Below, piece by piece: positions 26,499-35,215 of a DNA stretch of 64,000 nucleotides. A model generated the notes under the pieces. The model was given only the letters and a program-made list of their open reading frames with translations, was not told the DNA's origin and made no database searches. Position numbers and translations under genes: made by a program. Where the stretch lies: assembly GCF_003634585.1 (NCBI RefSeq), contig NZ_RBLG01000003.1:124001-188000 (forward strand), written 5' to 3'. Within the stretch, counting starts at the first letter, position 1; the number at the start of each line of letters is the position of its first letter. This stretch comes from Gillisia mitskevichiae (GTDB lineage Bacteria; Bacteroidota; Bacteroidia; Flavobacteriales; Flavobacteriaceae).

Positions 26499-27590
26499 CT
26501 AATCCCGAATTAACGAATTACCAATCACCCTCGCATACACTTCAACAAACCTTAGTGCTATCTCCTTATTCATAAAATCCTTAAGTACCATCTTGTGCGC
26601 TGCATCAATTTGTTCCACATTTGGATTTTCCAGAGTTTCAAAAACAGCTTTTAAAAAGCCTGCTTCATCATCCTTTTCTACTAAATTTCCGGTTTGCGAG
26701 CTAACAATTTCTGAAATTCCGCCAACATTATAAGCTACTACATGCGTTTTGCAAAGCATGGCTTCCAGTAAAACTCCCGGAAGTCCTTCAATTATGCTTG
26801 GCAATACCAAAACATCTGCAGCTTTAATGTAAGACAATGGATTATTGACAAAACCGTAAAAATATATATTCTGTTGAATACCTAATTTTTCAACTTCTTC
26901 TTCAATTTCAACTTTCAAAGGACCGTCACCAATTAAATGAAGATGAACATTAGGCTTACTTTTTAAAACTGATTGAAAAATCCTTAAAAGTCCCAGATGA
27001 TTTTTTTCAAAGCTAAACCCTCCAACATGAACAATGTGTTCTACGCCATCAGGTTTTAAACTAATTTCTTTAATTGTTGAAATGGTGTCTAATCCTACTG
27101 GAATCACTTTAGTTCTCCCGGATAGAAATGGGAAATGGTTTAAGAAATCTTTTTCTGAAGCTTGTGAAACTGAAATTACAAACTCCACATTTTTATAAAA
27201 TAAAGAATTAAAGCTTTTTTGAATTGGAGATTTTAAATAGCGACCAACCTCACTTGCATTACGGGAAACTATGGGGTTTTTCCATCCAAATAATTTTTTG
27301 GAGTAAACTGCGTATTTTAGAGTGTCTCCGGCATTTGCCTGAATTATATCAGGATTGAATTCTTTAACTATACTTGCTAATTCCTTCCAAGCTGGCACAT
27401 CATAAAATCTGTTATTAGCAGATGCTTTTATAGAAGTAATCTCTCCATTGAAAGGCAAAATAGCTTCCCCTTCAAAAAGGGCTATAATCTTAACCTGATA
27501 GCCCAATTCAACTAAATGGTTTGATAACTGACAAGTGAACATTTCTGCTCCTCTGTTTTGTGGTTTTTGGATGAGGTGAAGAATTTTCAT
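26499..27590 (-). CDS. GT4 family glycosyltransferase
   Basis: A 363-residue GT-B enzyme starting MKILHLIQKPQNRGAEMFT. Visible motifs are IQANAGDTLKYA, PIVSRNASEVGRYL, VIPVGLDTI, HVGGFSFEKNHLGL and the donor site SIIEGLPGVLLEAM. It is a typical exopolysaccharide GT4. It lies 6 bp after the GNAT gene and ends the left end of the second module before a 232-bp gap. Donor and acceptor are not predictable. Confidence 0.85.
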   Translation of the reverse strand: MKILHLIQKPQNRGAEMFTCQLSNHLVELGYQVKIIALFEGEAILPFNGEITSIKASANNRFYDVPAWKELASIVKEFNPDIIQANAGDTLKYAVYSKKLFGWKNPIVSRNASEVGRYLKSPIQKSFNSLFYKNVEFVISVSQASEKDFLNHFPFLSGRTKVIPVGLDTISTIKEISLKPDGVEHIVHVGGFSFEKNHLGLLRIFQSVLKSKPNVHLHLIGDGPLKVEIEEEVEKLGIQQNIYFYGFVNNPLSYIKAADVLVLPSIIEGLPGVLLEAMLCKTHVVAYNVGGISEIVSSQTGNLVEKDDEAGFLKAVFETLENPNVEQIDAAHKMVLKDFMNKEIALRFVEVYARVIGNSLIRD

Positions 27591-27596
27591 TAAATA

Positions 27597-28472
27597 TTAA
27601 AGTTTTCCTTCCAAATCTCCTAGGGAAAAGTGTAATTTATCACCAATAAGATACTTGTCATTTTTTATAACCACCACAGGACCATTTCGTTTAAATGACT
27701 TTAAAAACCGCCCATTTTTAACATCACTCCCATAATAATAAATAAAAGGAGTTTTATTCTTTTTAGCCAAAGAAATCAACATGATTCTTTGTTGAGCAGG
27801 GTCTCCAATTATTTCATAAACTATAAGAGATGGAATGTTATTAATTTTACTTTTTTTGTAAATAACATAATTCCCTTCCGAAGAAAAATCTGCAATCTGA
27901 TACACCGGCTCTTTATACCTCCATTTTAGAAATTCATCAGACAGTATCGTTCCGCCAATTGATATTGAATCCTCTCCCTTAAAATTTATCTGATCTATTA
28001 AAATAGATAAAAAAATGGTAGATTTAGCAAATGGATTTATTAAACCTACTCTAAAATAATCAAGCTTTTCCATTTTTCTCCAGCCCATTTTTAAATATCC
28101 TGGTAAACTATTATTGTTGGGTGTATTAAATACAATATCATATTCACCTGAAATATTTTCAAGGCCATCCAGTGTAAGCTTTTTAAAAATACCCATTCCC
28201 CTGTAATTTTCGTCTGTTACAGTATCTACAGGCCTAATCGCTTTTAACTTACCATTTGGCGTCTTAAATTCCCAAAACATAAACATTCTTAATCCAATTA
28301 TTTTATCTCCATCCAGAGCCAACAACCCATAGGATTTTCCAAAAGGATTTTCCAAATGTTTCCATTTAAAAAAATCTAGGGTATACGTAGAATCTAAATT
28401 CTTGTGAATAAGAGAGATTACTTCAGATAAATCTGTTTGATAATCAATTTCTCTAAAATTCAAATTTTCCAT
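27597..28472 (-). CDS. GNAT-family acyltransferase
   Basis: A 291-residue protein with a GNAT core: RPVDTVTDENYRGMGIFKKLT is motif A, followed by FNTPNNNSLPGYLKMGWRKM. It is a paralogue of the protein at 24041-24982, and both have an uncharacterised C-terminal half. The ATG at 28472 is preferred over the in-frame TTG at 28484, because it falls just after the stop of the deacetylase gene. It probably acylates a sugar amine on an undecaprenyl-linked or nucleotide-linked precursor. Substrate unknown. Confidence 0.72.
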   Translation of the reverse strand: MENLNFREIDYQTDLSEVISLIHKNLDSTYTLDFFKWKHLENPFGKSYGLLALDGDKIIGLRMFMFWEFKTPNGKLKAIRPVDTVTDENYRGMGIFKKLTLDGLENISGEYDIVFNTPNNNSLPGYLKMGWRKMEKLDYFRVGLINPFAKSTIFLSILIDQINFKGEDSISIGGTILSDEFLKWRYKEPVYQIADFSSEGNYVIYKKSKINNIPSLIVYEIIGDPAQQRIMLISLAKKNKTPFIYYYGSDVKNGRFLKSFKRNGPVVVIKNDKYLIGDKLHFSLGDLEGKL

Positions 28473-28480
28473 ATCAATTA

Positions 28481-29359
28481 TCAATTTAGACTTCTAATGT
28501 GTGAGGCTATAAAAGAATGAATACCTGAAGTTTTAACCTTGAATTCATTTATTACTGTATCTGAATTAACCCGAATTCTTGAAATTCTTAAAGGGTTTAC
28601 ATTTTTTTTATTGATTTTGTGATCAAATAAAAAAGCCAATTTTATTTGATTTCGTTCTAACAGTAATTCAGAATTTTTATCAAAATTCCCATTAGGATAG
28701 GCAAATACATCAAAACCATTTAAATTCCATTTCTTAAAAAGACTTTTTGATTCCTCGAATTCGTTTTGTATTTCATATTCGCTGGACATATCTAACATAG
28801 GATGAGTATGAGAATGATTCGCAATAAAAACACCTCCAGTTTTTAATTCTACTAAATCGCTGAAGGTTAACTGGGAGACAATTTTATTTGGTTTATCTGA
28901 ATTATTTCGTAATTCCTTTAAATAATTCTCACGTTTTATGTTAGGCCATGATTTAACTTCCTTAACTTTTTTGTTACCATCATCATTACCTAAATATTCT
29001 CTTATTTCATCCCACCAAAATGGTTTTTGAGAATTTATTAGATTAGTAATGACAAATAAACAAGTCGGAACCTTGTTCTTTTTAAGAATTGGTAATCCAT
29101 ATTTTAATACAGAAAAATCACCGTCATCAAATGTTATTAAAACCGAACTTTTAGGAAGCTGTTTTTTTTTAAATAAATGCTCTTTCAAGTCCTCAATATT
29201 TATGATATTAAATTGGGTTTTTAAATATTGTATTTGCTTTTCAAATTGATTTTGGTCAACTATATCATGATAGGCTAAAACCCTAAGCCTATTTTTATAA
29301 ATCCTATTAAAAATAGGAGAAAACAAGTTTAGTGTTTTATATATGAAATTTCTCATCAT
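28481..29359 (-). CDS. NodB-like polysaccharide deacetylase
   Basis: This 292-residue CE4 protein has the motifs in canonical order: LAYHDIV, LITFDDGD (catalytic TFDDG), NHSHTHPML (metal-binding H...H) and FAYPNGNFD. It lacks a clear signal peptide; the N-terminal helix (MMRNFIYKTLNLFSPIFNRIYK) is amphipathic and might attach it to the membrane. The start overlaps the GT4 stop by four bases (ATGA). It is a different branch of NodB from the 21685 gene, which has SLDFE in place of TFDDG. Confidence 0.82.
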   Translation of the reverse strand: MMRNFIYKTLNLFSPIFNRIYKNRLRVLAYHDIVDQNQFEKQIQYLKTQFNIINIEDLKEHLFKKKQLPKSSVLITFDDGDFSVLKYGLPILKKNKVPTCLFVITNLINSQKPFWWDEIREYLGNDDGNKKVKEVKSWPNIKRENYLKELRNNSDKPNKIVSQLTFSDLVELKTGGVFIANHSHTHPMLDMSSEYEIQNEFEESKSLFKKWNLNGFDVFAYPNGNFDKNSELLLERNQIKLAFLFDHKINKKNVNPLRISRIRVNSDTVINEFKVKTSGIHSFIASHIRSLN

Positions 29360-30522
29360 TCTAATCTTCTATTTTCCTTAACTGCGTCATATAATTTTTC
29401 ATACTTATTGGCAATATTTTGTATCTCAAATTTCTCTTGTGCCTGCATTCTAGCATTTTCGCCAAGATTCTGCAGTTTTGAAAAATTCTTAAGAGCATAT
29501 ATAATTCTCTCCGCCAGTTCATCAATCTGGCCTTTTCTAAAGACCAATGCACTATTTTCATCTACACACTCAAGGTTCTCTCCAATATCTGATGCTACAA
29601 TTAATTTACTGGACATCATGGCCTCAATTAATGCTCCTGGTAAACCTTCTGCGTAAGAAGGATATACGAAAATTTTTGATAATGCTATCAGCTCGGGAAT
29701 ATCCTGTCGTCGTCCAAGTAACTTAACATGATTTTGTAAATTAAGTGCTGCCGCTCTATCTTCAATAATAGTTTTGTACTCCCCATGGCCTGCAATGAGT
29801 AATATAGTATCAGGAAAGATTTTCAATACTGCAGGTAAGGCATTTATAATGTCCAATTGAGCCTTTCTCTGGATCAATCTACTAACGTTTATAAGGATAT
29901 TTTTGCCTTCATCAATCCCTAACGAGGTTTTAACATTTTTTAAGGCAGACTCATCAAGATTGATATAACGCAAAAGATCCCTACCCCTGTAGATTACTTC
30001 AATTTTTGATTGAGGAACTGATAACGCTCTTCCCTCAGATCTTTTTATAGTATCAGAATTAGATATAAAAAAGTCTACTTTATTCGCAGATCGTTTATCC
30101 ATTTGGTAAGCCAGCCAGAGTTTAAGCCTCATAGCGATACTTTGATTCTTATATCTTAAAGGGGTGTAAGAATTATTTACAAAACTTCCTATTAAAGGGA
30201 TATGAGGAAATTTACTTTTAAGTTTTCTGGCCACCATATCTGCCTTGTATAAAGTAGCATGAATCAAATCTGGCTTTTCCTTGTTATAAATAGGAATTAA
30301 CTGGTCTACAGCATCTTTAAATCCATACTTCTTTTCAATATTTAAAGAGTAGACAGATATACCGGAACGCTCCAGTTCAGGTTTTAACATATCCCCTTTA
30401 TAGATATGTACAAAAACAGGGCAATAGCTTTTAAAATATTTGGCAATTTCAACTAGGCTTCTTTCTGCCCCGGAACCCTGAATAGTATCTATTAAAAAAA
30501 GTACTTTTTTATCTTTGCTCAT
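29356..30522 (-). CDS. GT4 family glycosyltransferase (paralogue of 19677-20816)
   Basis: A 388-residue GT-B enzyme with FLIDTIQGSGAERSLVEIA, HIYKGDMLKPELERSGI, HATLYKADMVARKLK, YRGRDLLRYI, INVSRLIQRKAQ and the donor motif SYAEGLPGALIEAM. It aligns over its length with the 19677-20816 protein. It lies first in the second GT module, 67 bp after an acetyltransferase gene, with a TAnnTTTG box between. Specificity unknown; the paralogy suggests the two may use related donors. Confidence 0.85.
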   Translation of the reverse strand: MSKDKKVLFLIDTIQGSGAERSLVEIAKYFKSYCPVFVHIYKGDMLKPELERSGISVYSLNIEKKYGFKDAVDQLIPIYNKEKPDLIHATLYKADMVARKLKSKFPHIPLIGSFVNNSYTPLRYKNQSIAMRLKLWLAYQMDKRSANKVDFFISNSDTIKRSEGRALSVPQSKIEVIYRGRDLLRYINLDESALKNVKTSLGIDEGKNILINVSRLIQRKAQLDIINALPAVLKIFPDTILLIAGHGEYKTIIEDRAAALNLQNHVKLLGRRQDIPELIALSKIFVYPSYAEGLPGALIEAMMSSKLIVASDIGENLECVDENSALVFRKGQIDELAERIIYALKNFSKLQNLGENARMQAQEKFEIQNIANKYEKLYDAVKENRRLE

Positions 30523-30550
30523 ACTATAAAATTACGCTTTATAAAGTCAG

Positions 30551-30558
30551 CAAAAATA
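30551..30558 (-). promoter_or_regulatory. Putative -7 box upstream of the 29356-30522 GT4 gene
   Basis: TATTTTTG on the minus strand fits TAnnTTTG, 28 bp before the ATG. No -33 TTG at standard spacing. Confidence 0.3.
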
Positions 30559-30589
30559 AGCTAACAAAATGATAAGTTAAACTGGCAGA

Positions 30590-31126
30590 CTATAAATTGT
30601 TCAAAATTTTATTATTTATATAGCCTTCAGAACCTGAATAATTAACTATTTCTCCCGGATTTCCCACTACCAATGCGTTTTCAGGAACGTCCCTATTTAC
30701 AAACGTTAATGGTGCTATTAATGCGTTGTTGCCTATTTTTATATTTCCTACAATAACGGAATTAGCCCCTATCCAGACCTCGTCACCAATTACCGGACAT
30801 CCTTTATTCTTCCCCCTGTTTACAGCTCCAATAGTAACTCCTTGGCTGATATTACAGTTTTTTCCTATTATTGACTTAGCGTTAATTACGATGTTCCCAT
30901 AGTGTCCCAAAAATAAACCTGCTCCAATTTTTGTGCTATGTGGAATTTGAAAACCATATTTAGCCTGCATTCCTTTAAAATAAAATTTAAAAAAAAGGGC
31001 AACTGGAGTATTTTTATATGTATTGCATAATCTAAAGAAAAACATGAACCGCATACCTGGAGTATTAAATATACCGGGAAAAACATTACTGCTAAATCGT
31101 TTGGAGTCTATTAAGATATCATTCAT
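30590..31126 (-). CDS. Serine-acetyltransferase-like (CysE/WcaB-type) sugar acetyltransferase
   Basis: A 178-residue protein with a C-terminal left-handed beta-helix (IGAGLFLGHYGNIVINAKSI, IGKNCNISQGVTIG) and the CysE-like motif GCPVIGDEVWIGANSVIVGN. It ends VVGNPGEIVNYSG. Its short N-terminal part (FNTPGMRFMFFFRLCNTYK) resembles WcaB-type capsule acetyltransferases rather than true serine acetyltransferases, which have a longer N-terminal domain. Catalytic-type His is in FLGHYGN. Likely O-acetylates a sugar of the repeat unit. It stands alone with a 150-bp gap on one side. Confidence 0.75.
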   Translation of the reverse strand: MNDILIDSKRFSSNVFPGIFNTPGMRFMFFFRLCNTYKNTPVALFFKFYFKGMQAKYGFQIPHSTKIGAGLFLGHYGNIVINAKSIIGKNCNISQGVTIGAVNRGKNKGCPVIGDEVWIGANSVIVGNIKIGNNALIAPLTFVNRDVPENALVVGNPGEIVNYSGSEGYINNKILNNL

Positions 31127-31276
31127 TTTATTTAAAGGTTTTCAAGACAAATTACTATAAGTAAATTAAAAAAAGATTAGAATTAAATTAATAAGTTATT
31201 AATTTTTCCCTCGATATCTATTATCCAAACGTCTATTAATCTACATTTTGAATAAAGGGATTATGAAAAAAAATAA

Positions 31277-32263
31277 TTAAATTCTAAGAATATTTAAATT
31301 TGAGGTTTTATTGGCCTGAAAATATTTATATATATTTAAGATTGAACTTCTTTGTTTCGGAAGGAGTATTTCTGATTCACTTAAGTTTATAGCATAAATA
31401 TTAAGATCCCCGGAACCAAGGTAAGAAAGGTTAATTAAAACTGATGAATAAAAAGATGCAATATTTTTCGCGAAAAATTTACTTTCCATATACTCTTCCT
31501 CAAAAATCTTTTGAAAATATCTAATTTTAAAAATATTAGCCACTTTTTGTTTAACTTCTTCTGATTCTTTTGGATGCGGAAAATAAGTAATCTCATATTT
31601 CGGAAATTTTAACTTGAGTTCCGCTAATTTTTTTAAATACAACTCCAAACTTACCAGCCCCATATCCACCAGAGGTTGCCCGGCAAAATACATTAATTCA
31701 TCCTTTAATTCTATCAATTTATTGGGAGAAGATTCAATTTTTATTATCTCGTCAAAAACAGGTACTTTAAACTCTAGTGGGGAAGTATATGTTAAAAATT
31801 TTATAGCAGGTTGCTTAAAACCGGCCAAATTAAAAATTTTGGAATTCCGTCTAAGGCTTTTTGTTCTGCTTTTAGCCCTTTTTTCAGCCACCGAGATCAT
31901 CTGCAAGCCATCATAAAGCAAATATAACTTAGACTTATCTTCAAAAGCAGCCACAATACCAAGGTGAAAAAAATTGTCATAGCTACCAATAAAAAGTTCA
32001 TCAATACCACTATATCTTTTTTTTAGCAAAGAAATTTTTAAGCGAAATATAAAAATTTTATAATATGCTCTAGTGCTTTTAATACCCTCAATATCCCAAA
32101 CAAAAATTTTGGCCCATGGAAATATTTGGAGTTGAGATATTATTTTTTCATCTATCCCTTTTAAATTTTTGGTAACTAACAGAATAGACTTCTGGTTAAC
32201 AATACCGACTGTTTTACTCAAAAAAAAGGCCTGTGAAGGTGTTGAGACTACAAATAGCTTCAT
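31277..32263 (-). CDS. Putative sialyltransferase-like nonulosonate glycosyltransferase
   Basis: This 328-residue protein has no obvious GT2/GT4 motif but shows two features of the bacterial GT-B sialyltransferase families (GT38/GT52/GT80-like). These are an acidic-Gly motif in LYLLYDGLQMI (near residue 115) and an HP motif in YFPHPKE (near 230), followed by a Ser-Ser site in FYSSVLI. It overlaps the flippase gene by four bases and ends the operon that makes a CMP-nonulosonic acid, which supports a role in transferring legionaminic acid from CMP. The family is inferred from short motifs plus context, so the assignment is moderate. Confidence 0.6.
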   Translation of the reverse strand: MKLFVVSTPSQAFFLSKTVGIVNQKSILLVTKNLKGIDEKIISQLQIFPWAKIFVWDIEGIKSTRAYYKIFIFRLKISLLKKRYSGIDELFIGSYDNFFHLGIVAAFEDKSKLYLLYDGLQMISVAEKRAKSRTKSLRRNSKIFNLAGFKQPAIKFLTYTSPLEFKVPVFDEIIKIESSPNKLIELKDELMYFAGQPLVDMGLVSLELYLKKLAELKLKFPKYEITYFPHPKESEEVKQKVANIFKIRYFQKIFEEEYMESKFFAKNIASFYSSVLINLSYLGSGDLNIYAINLSESEILLPKQRSSILNIYKYFQANKTSNLNILRI

Positions 32264-33495
32264 GATTTTTTAATATGTGTAACTTGATAAAGAAAATAAA
32301 TCATTACTAAAGTAGAGATAAATTCCGCAATAAGTAATCCTGAAAAAATCATTACCAGACTATCTTCTTTTGAATCCATAAAATACATTACTGATGGAAT
32401 TATTAAATAAAGAATATTCCTAGTCATGGAAACCTTAAACTGTGCCCGGTAACTTTTTAAAGTATTAAACACATTATATAAAATACTATACATTCTTAAA
32501 AAACCAATACCCACAGCAAGCATGGTAATATAAACAGCTTCGGCATATTTTGGGAAGAAGTTTTCTATGGCATAAGGTATAATAGTCAATGATATTAAGC
32601 CCGCGAGGCCTAAAAGCAGCAAATATCCACTAATTTGTTTAATTTTAAGCCATAAATTGTAACGGTTTCCATCCTTTCCATATTGATAGGTAATGGTTGG
32701 ATAGAAATATTTTGCCAAGGCAGCTGGCAATACTCCAAAGGCCATTAAAGCCGCATTAGCAGGAGCCGTCAAACCCAATGCAGTGGTAGATATAAAAAAG
32801 ATGATCAAAATCTTTGGGTAGGTTTCTGGTATGCTCCTCAAGAAATTCAATGCCAGCATTGGGAAGCCGGTTTTTACAGTGGCCATATAAATCAGTTTGT
32901 CAAATTTTGATTTTAGCTTGAAAGGTCTAAAATAAACAAGTAAAATGGTCGAAATTAAGCTATGCACTAATAGTAACCACATATAACCTCTAAAATCATA
33001 ATAGTATATAAGCGGAATTAATAGCAGTCCTATTATGGCAGAATATATATATACCCGGGAAAGATCCTGAAAACTACTGGTAGATCTGTAGGTTGAAGAC
33101 AGGTAATTGTCCACGAACATAGTAGAAATAAATACGCCAGCTGTTACAAAAACCATTTTTTCTTCAATACCTTCTGCCACCAAAAAGGTGAGTAACAAGG
33201 TAAGTAATATAGAAACTAGGGTATACATAAGGGTAACAATCTGAGCATTGGCAACATATCTTTTAACCTTCGCACCCCTGTTTTTACCCATATAAAAGGG
33301 TAATTCCCTACCCAAACCTTCAGTAAGGCCAAGTTGGGCAAAACCCAAGTAGGGTTTTAAAATTAATGCGGCATGCCACAATCCTATTTTTTCAGGGCCA
33401 ATTATACTCAGAGCAAAAAGACTGATTGCCATTCCGGAAAAAGTTTTAAATAAAGAACTTATGGTAAAAACAGTACCTATTCCAAATTTCATCAT
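32260..33495 (-). CDS. Wzx-like polysaccharide flippase
   Basis: A 411-residue polytopic protein with about 12 hydrophobic segments and few charges in them, of the MOP/Wzx exporter type. The N-terminal part (GTVFTISSLFKTFSGMAI, then IIGPEKIGLWHAALIL) resembles Wzx start regions. It would flip the lipid-linked repeat unit across the inner membrane. It overlaps both neighbours by four bases (CMP-transferase upstream, transferase downstream), which ties it to the legionaminic acid operon. The window has a second, unrelated-looking flippase at 61087-62523. Confidence 0.75.
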   Translation of the reverse strand: MMKFGIGTVFTISSLFKTFSGMAISLFALSIIGPEKIGLWHAALILKPYLGFAQLGLTEGLGRELPFYMGKNRGAKVKRYVANAQIVTLMYTLVSILLTLLLTFLVAEGIEEKMVFVTAGVFISTMFVDNYLSSTYRSTSSFQDLSRVYIYSAIIGLLLIPLIYYYDFRGYMWLLLVHSLISTILLVYFRPFKLKSKFDKLIYMATVKTGFPMLALNFLRSIPETYPKILIIFFISTTALGLTAPANAALMAFGVLPAALAKYFYPTITYQYGKDGNRYNLWLKIKQISGYLLLLGLAGLISLTIIPYAIENFFPKYAEAVYITMLAVGIGFLRMYSILYNVFNTLKSYRAQFKVSMTRNILYLIIPSVMYFMDSKEDSLVMIFSGLLIAEFISTLVMIYFLYQVTHIKKS

Positions 33496-34169
33496 TTACT
33501 GTCCTTTGTTAATATTTCAGCTACAAACCAATCCATCTCTGTATCAATATCATGAGACGAAACTTCATCCATTACATACTTTTTCACTTTCTTGAATTCA
33601 CTAATTTGCCTAGACTTTAATGATTTTACATTTATAATATATATCGCCCCATTCAATTCCCAGACTTCAGGACAATCCTGTCTCCTGATAAATTCACCTT
33701 TCTTAGAATTTTCCAAAAATCCCTGACTATTTTCTTCCTTCAATACATAATATGGATTTGATTTAGTTTCTTTAACAGAAACTACCATATCTAAATCATT
33801 ATTATAAAGTTTCAAAGCTTCCTCAATATGACTCGAATTTCTAAAAGGTGAAGTTGGCTGTAATAAAATAAGCGTTTGTGGATAAAACCCTTTACTTTCT
33901 ACAAAACTCAATGCGTGTAGTAAAACTTCCTGTGAACCGGAAGTGTCTTTCCCAAGTTCTGCAGGCCTGAGAAACGGAACCTTTAATCCTAAACTTTCTA
34001 CCGAGGTTTTAATTTTTTCACTATCAGTACTTACAATTATATCCTTGTCCTTAAAAATATCTCTGGCAGCATCAATTGTATATTGAATTAAAGGTTTTCC
34101 CCCGAATTCTTTAATATTCTTTCCGGGAACTCCTTTTGATCCTCCTCTCGCGGGTATAACAACTATCAT
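33492..34169 (-). CDS. legF: CMP-nonulosonate (CMP-legionaminate) cytidylyltransferase, LegF/NeuA family
   Basis: A 225-residue cytidylyltransferase with IPARGGSKGVPGKNI at the N-terminus, the signature of NeuA/KdsB-type enzymes, and LQPTSPFRN with the acidic-Ser region for CTP. It activates a nonulosonic acid with CTP. The surrounding genes (LegB, LegC, LegH, LegG and LegI types) indicate legionaminic acid rather than Neu5Ac. The start overlaps the PtmE-like stop by one base, so translation is coupled. Sialic acid and legionaminic acid synthetases look alike, so substrate is inferred from context. Confidence 0.85.
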   Translation of the reverse strand: MIVVIPARGGSKGVPGKNIKEFGGKPLIQYTIDAARDIFKDKDIIVSTDSEKIKTSVESLGLKVPFLRPAELGKDTSGSQEVLLHALSFVESKGFYPQTLILLQPTSPFRNSSHIEEALKLYNNDLDMVVSVKETKSNPYYVLKEENSQGFLENSKKGEFIRRQDCPEVWELNGAIYIINVKSLKSRQISEFKKVKKYVMDEVSSHDIDTEMDWFVAEILTKDSK

Positions 34170-35212
34170 TAATTTAAATGTTTTACAAATTCCTGAGCCT
34201 GTTTGTAATCAAGTGGTTTACCAATATCTATCCAAAAACCTATTATAGGATTGTGAACTAGTTTCCCCCCTTCTTTTACAAGATTATCCATTAAATCTGT
34301 GATATCATAAAACTGGTTTTTAGGAATTTTATCTATCAATTTTTTATTCAAAATATAAATCCCTGCATTTGAATGGTAAACATAAGAAGGTTTTTCTTTA
34401 AAATTTATCACCTTCTTTTCATTTGTTTCAAATACAGCAAACGGCACATCTACCTTGTACTCTGTAGATGCTACAGCCATGTCTGCATTGGATTTTATAA
34501 GCTCCAAATACAAATCTTCAAAATCTACATTGGTAAACAAGTCGCTATTCATTAAGAGCACATGATCTGATTTGAATTCATTTACAAGTGCCAATGCCCC
34601 TGCAGTTCCCAAAAATTCCTCTTCCCAAATATATTCTATACAAATCCCCTTTTTGCTGCCATCTCCAAAATATTCCTGGATCTGCTCCCCGAGATATTTT
34701 ACCGAAATATATATTTTCTGAATCCCGAATGCTATTAAACGATCAATATTATGTTCTATTATGGGTTTATCACCTAATGGCAACATTGGCTTTGGAACTG
34801 TATCGGTTAACGGGCTCAATCGTTTGCCTCTTCCCCCCGCCATGATCATGCATTCCAATGGCAATACAGATTTTGTTTTCTCTAAATCTATTATCCGTAG
34901 CATCCTTTTATCTTCATCCAGAATGGGCAATATTTTTATATCCCTTTTCCTGTAAGCTCTTAAATCCAAAAATCCCTTTTTATCGGTTTCAAATACAAAA
35001 TTTATAAAACAAACATCCCCTACTTTTTTCCTTACATCTTCTTCATTAGCCAAAGATCTGCGGATATCGCCATCGGTTAATGAACCCAGAACAGATCCAT
35101 CATTATCCGTTACAAATAAGATTAGACGGCTTACATCACGTATTTTATTCAATTTGTGAAGCGCGTCAAGAATGGTTTTATCTTTATGAATAAGTATGTT
35201 TTCGATTTCCAT
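34169..35212 (-). CDS. ptmE: PtmE-like CBS-domain nucleotidyltransferase (GlcN-1-P guanylyltransferase)
   Basis: A 347-residue two-part protein. Residues about 1-115 hold a pair of CBS motifs (VLGSLTDGDIRRSL is the typical CBS end); residues about 118-347 are a sugar-phosphate nucleotidyltransferase with AGGRGKRLSPLTDTVPKPMLP. This fusion is the hallmark of Campylobacter PtmE, which makes GDP-GlcN from GlcN-1-P and GTP, the first committed step of the GDP-linked legionaminic acid pathway. The gene lies 3 bp after the epimerase gene and is followed by the cytidylyltransferase gene. Use of GTP cannot be read directly from the sequence. Confidence 0.82.
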   Translation of the reverse strand: MEIENILIHKDKTILDALHKLNKIRDVSRLILFVTDNDGSVLGSLTDGDIRRSLANEEDVRKKVGDVCFINFVFETDKKGFLDLRAYRKRDIKILPILDEDKRMLRIIDLEKTKSVLPLECMIMAGGRGKRLSPLTDTVPKPMLPLGDKPIIEHNIDRLIAFGIQKIYISVKYLGEQIQEYFGDGSKKGICIEYIWEEEFLGTAGALALVNEFKSDHVLLMNSDLFTNVDFEDLYLELIKSNADMAVASTEYKVDVPFAVFETNEKKVINFKEKPSYVYHSNAGIYILNKKLIDKIPKNQFYDITDLMDNLVKEGGKLVHNPIIGFWIDIGKPLDYKQAQEFVKHLN

Positions 35213-35215
35213 AAT

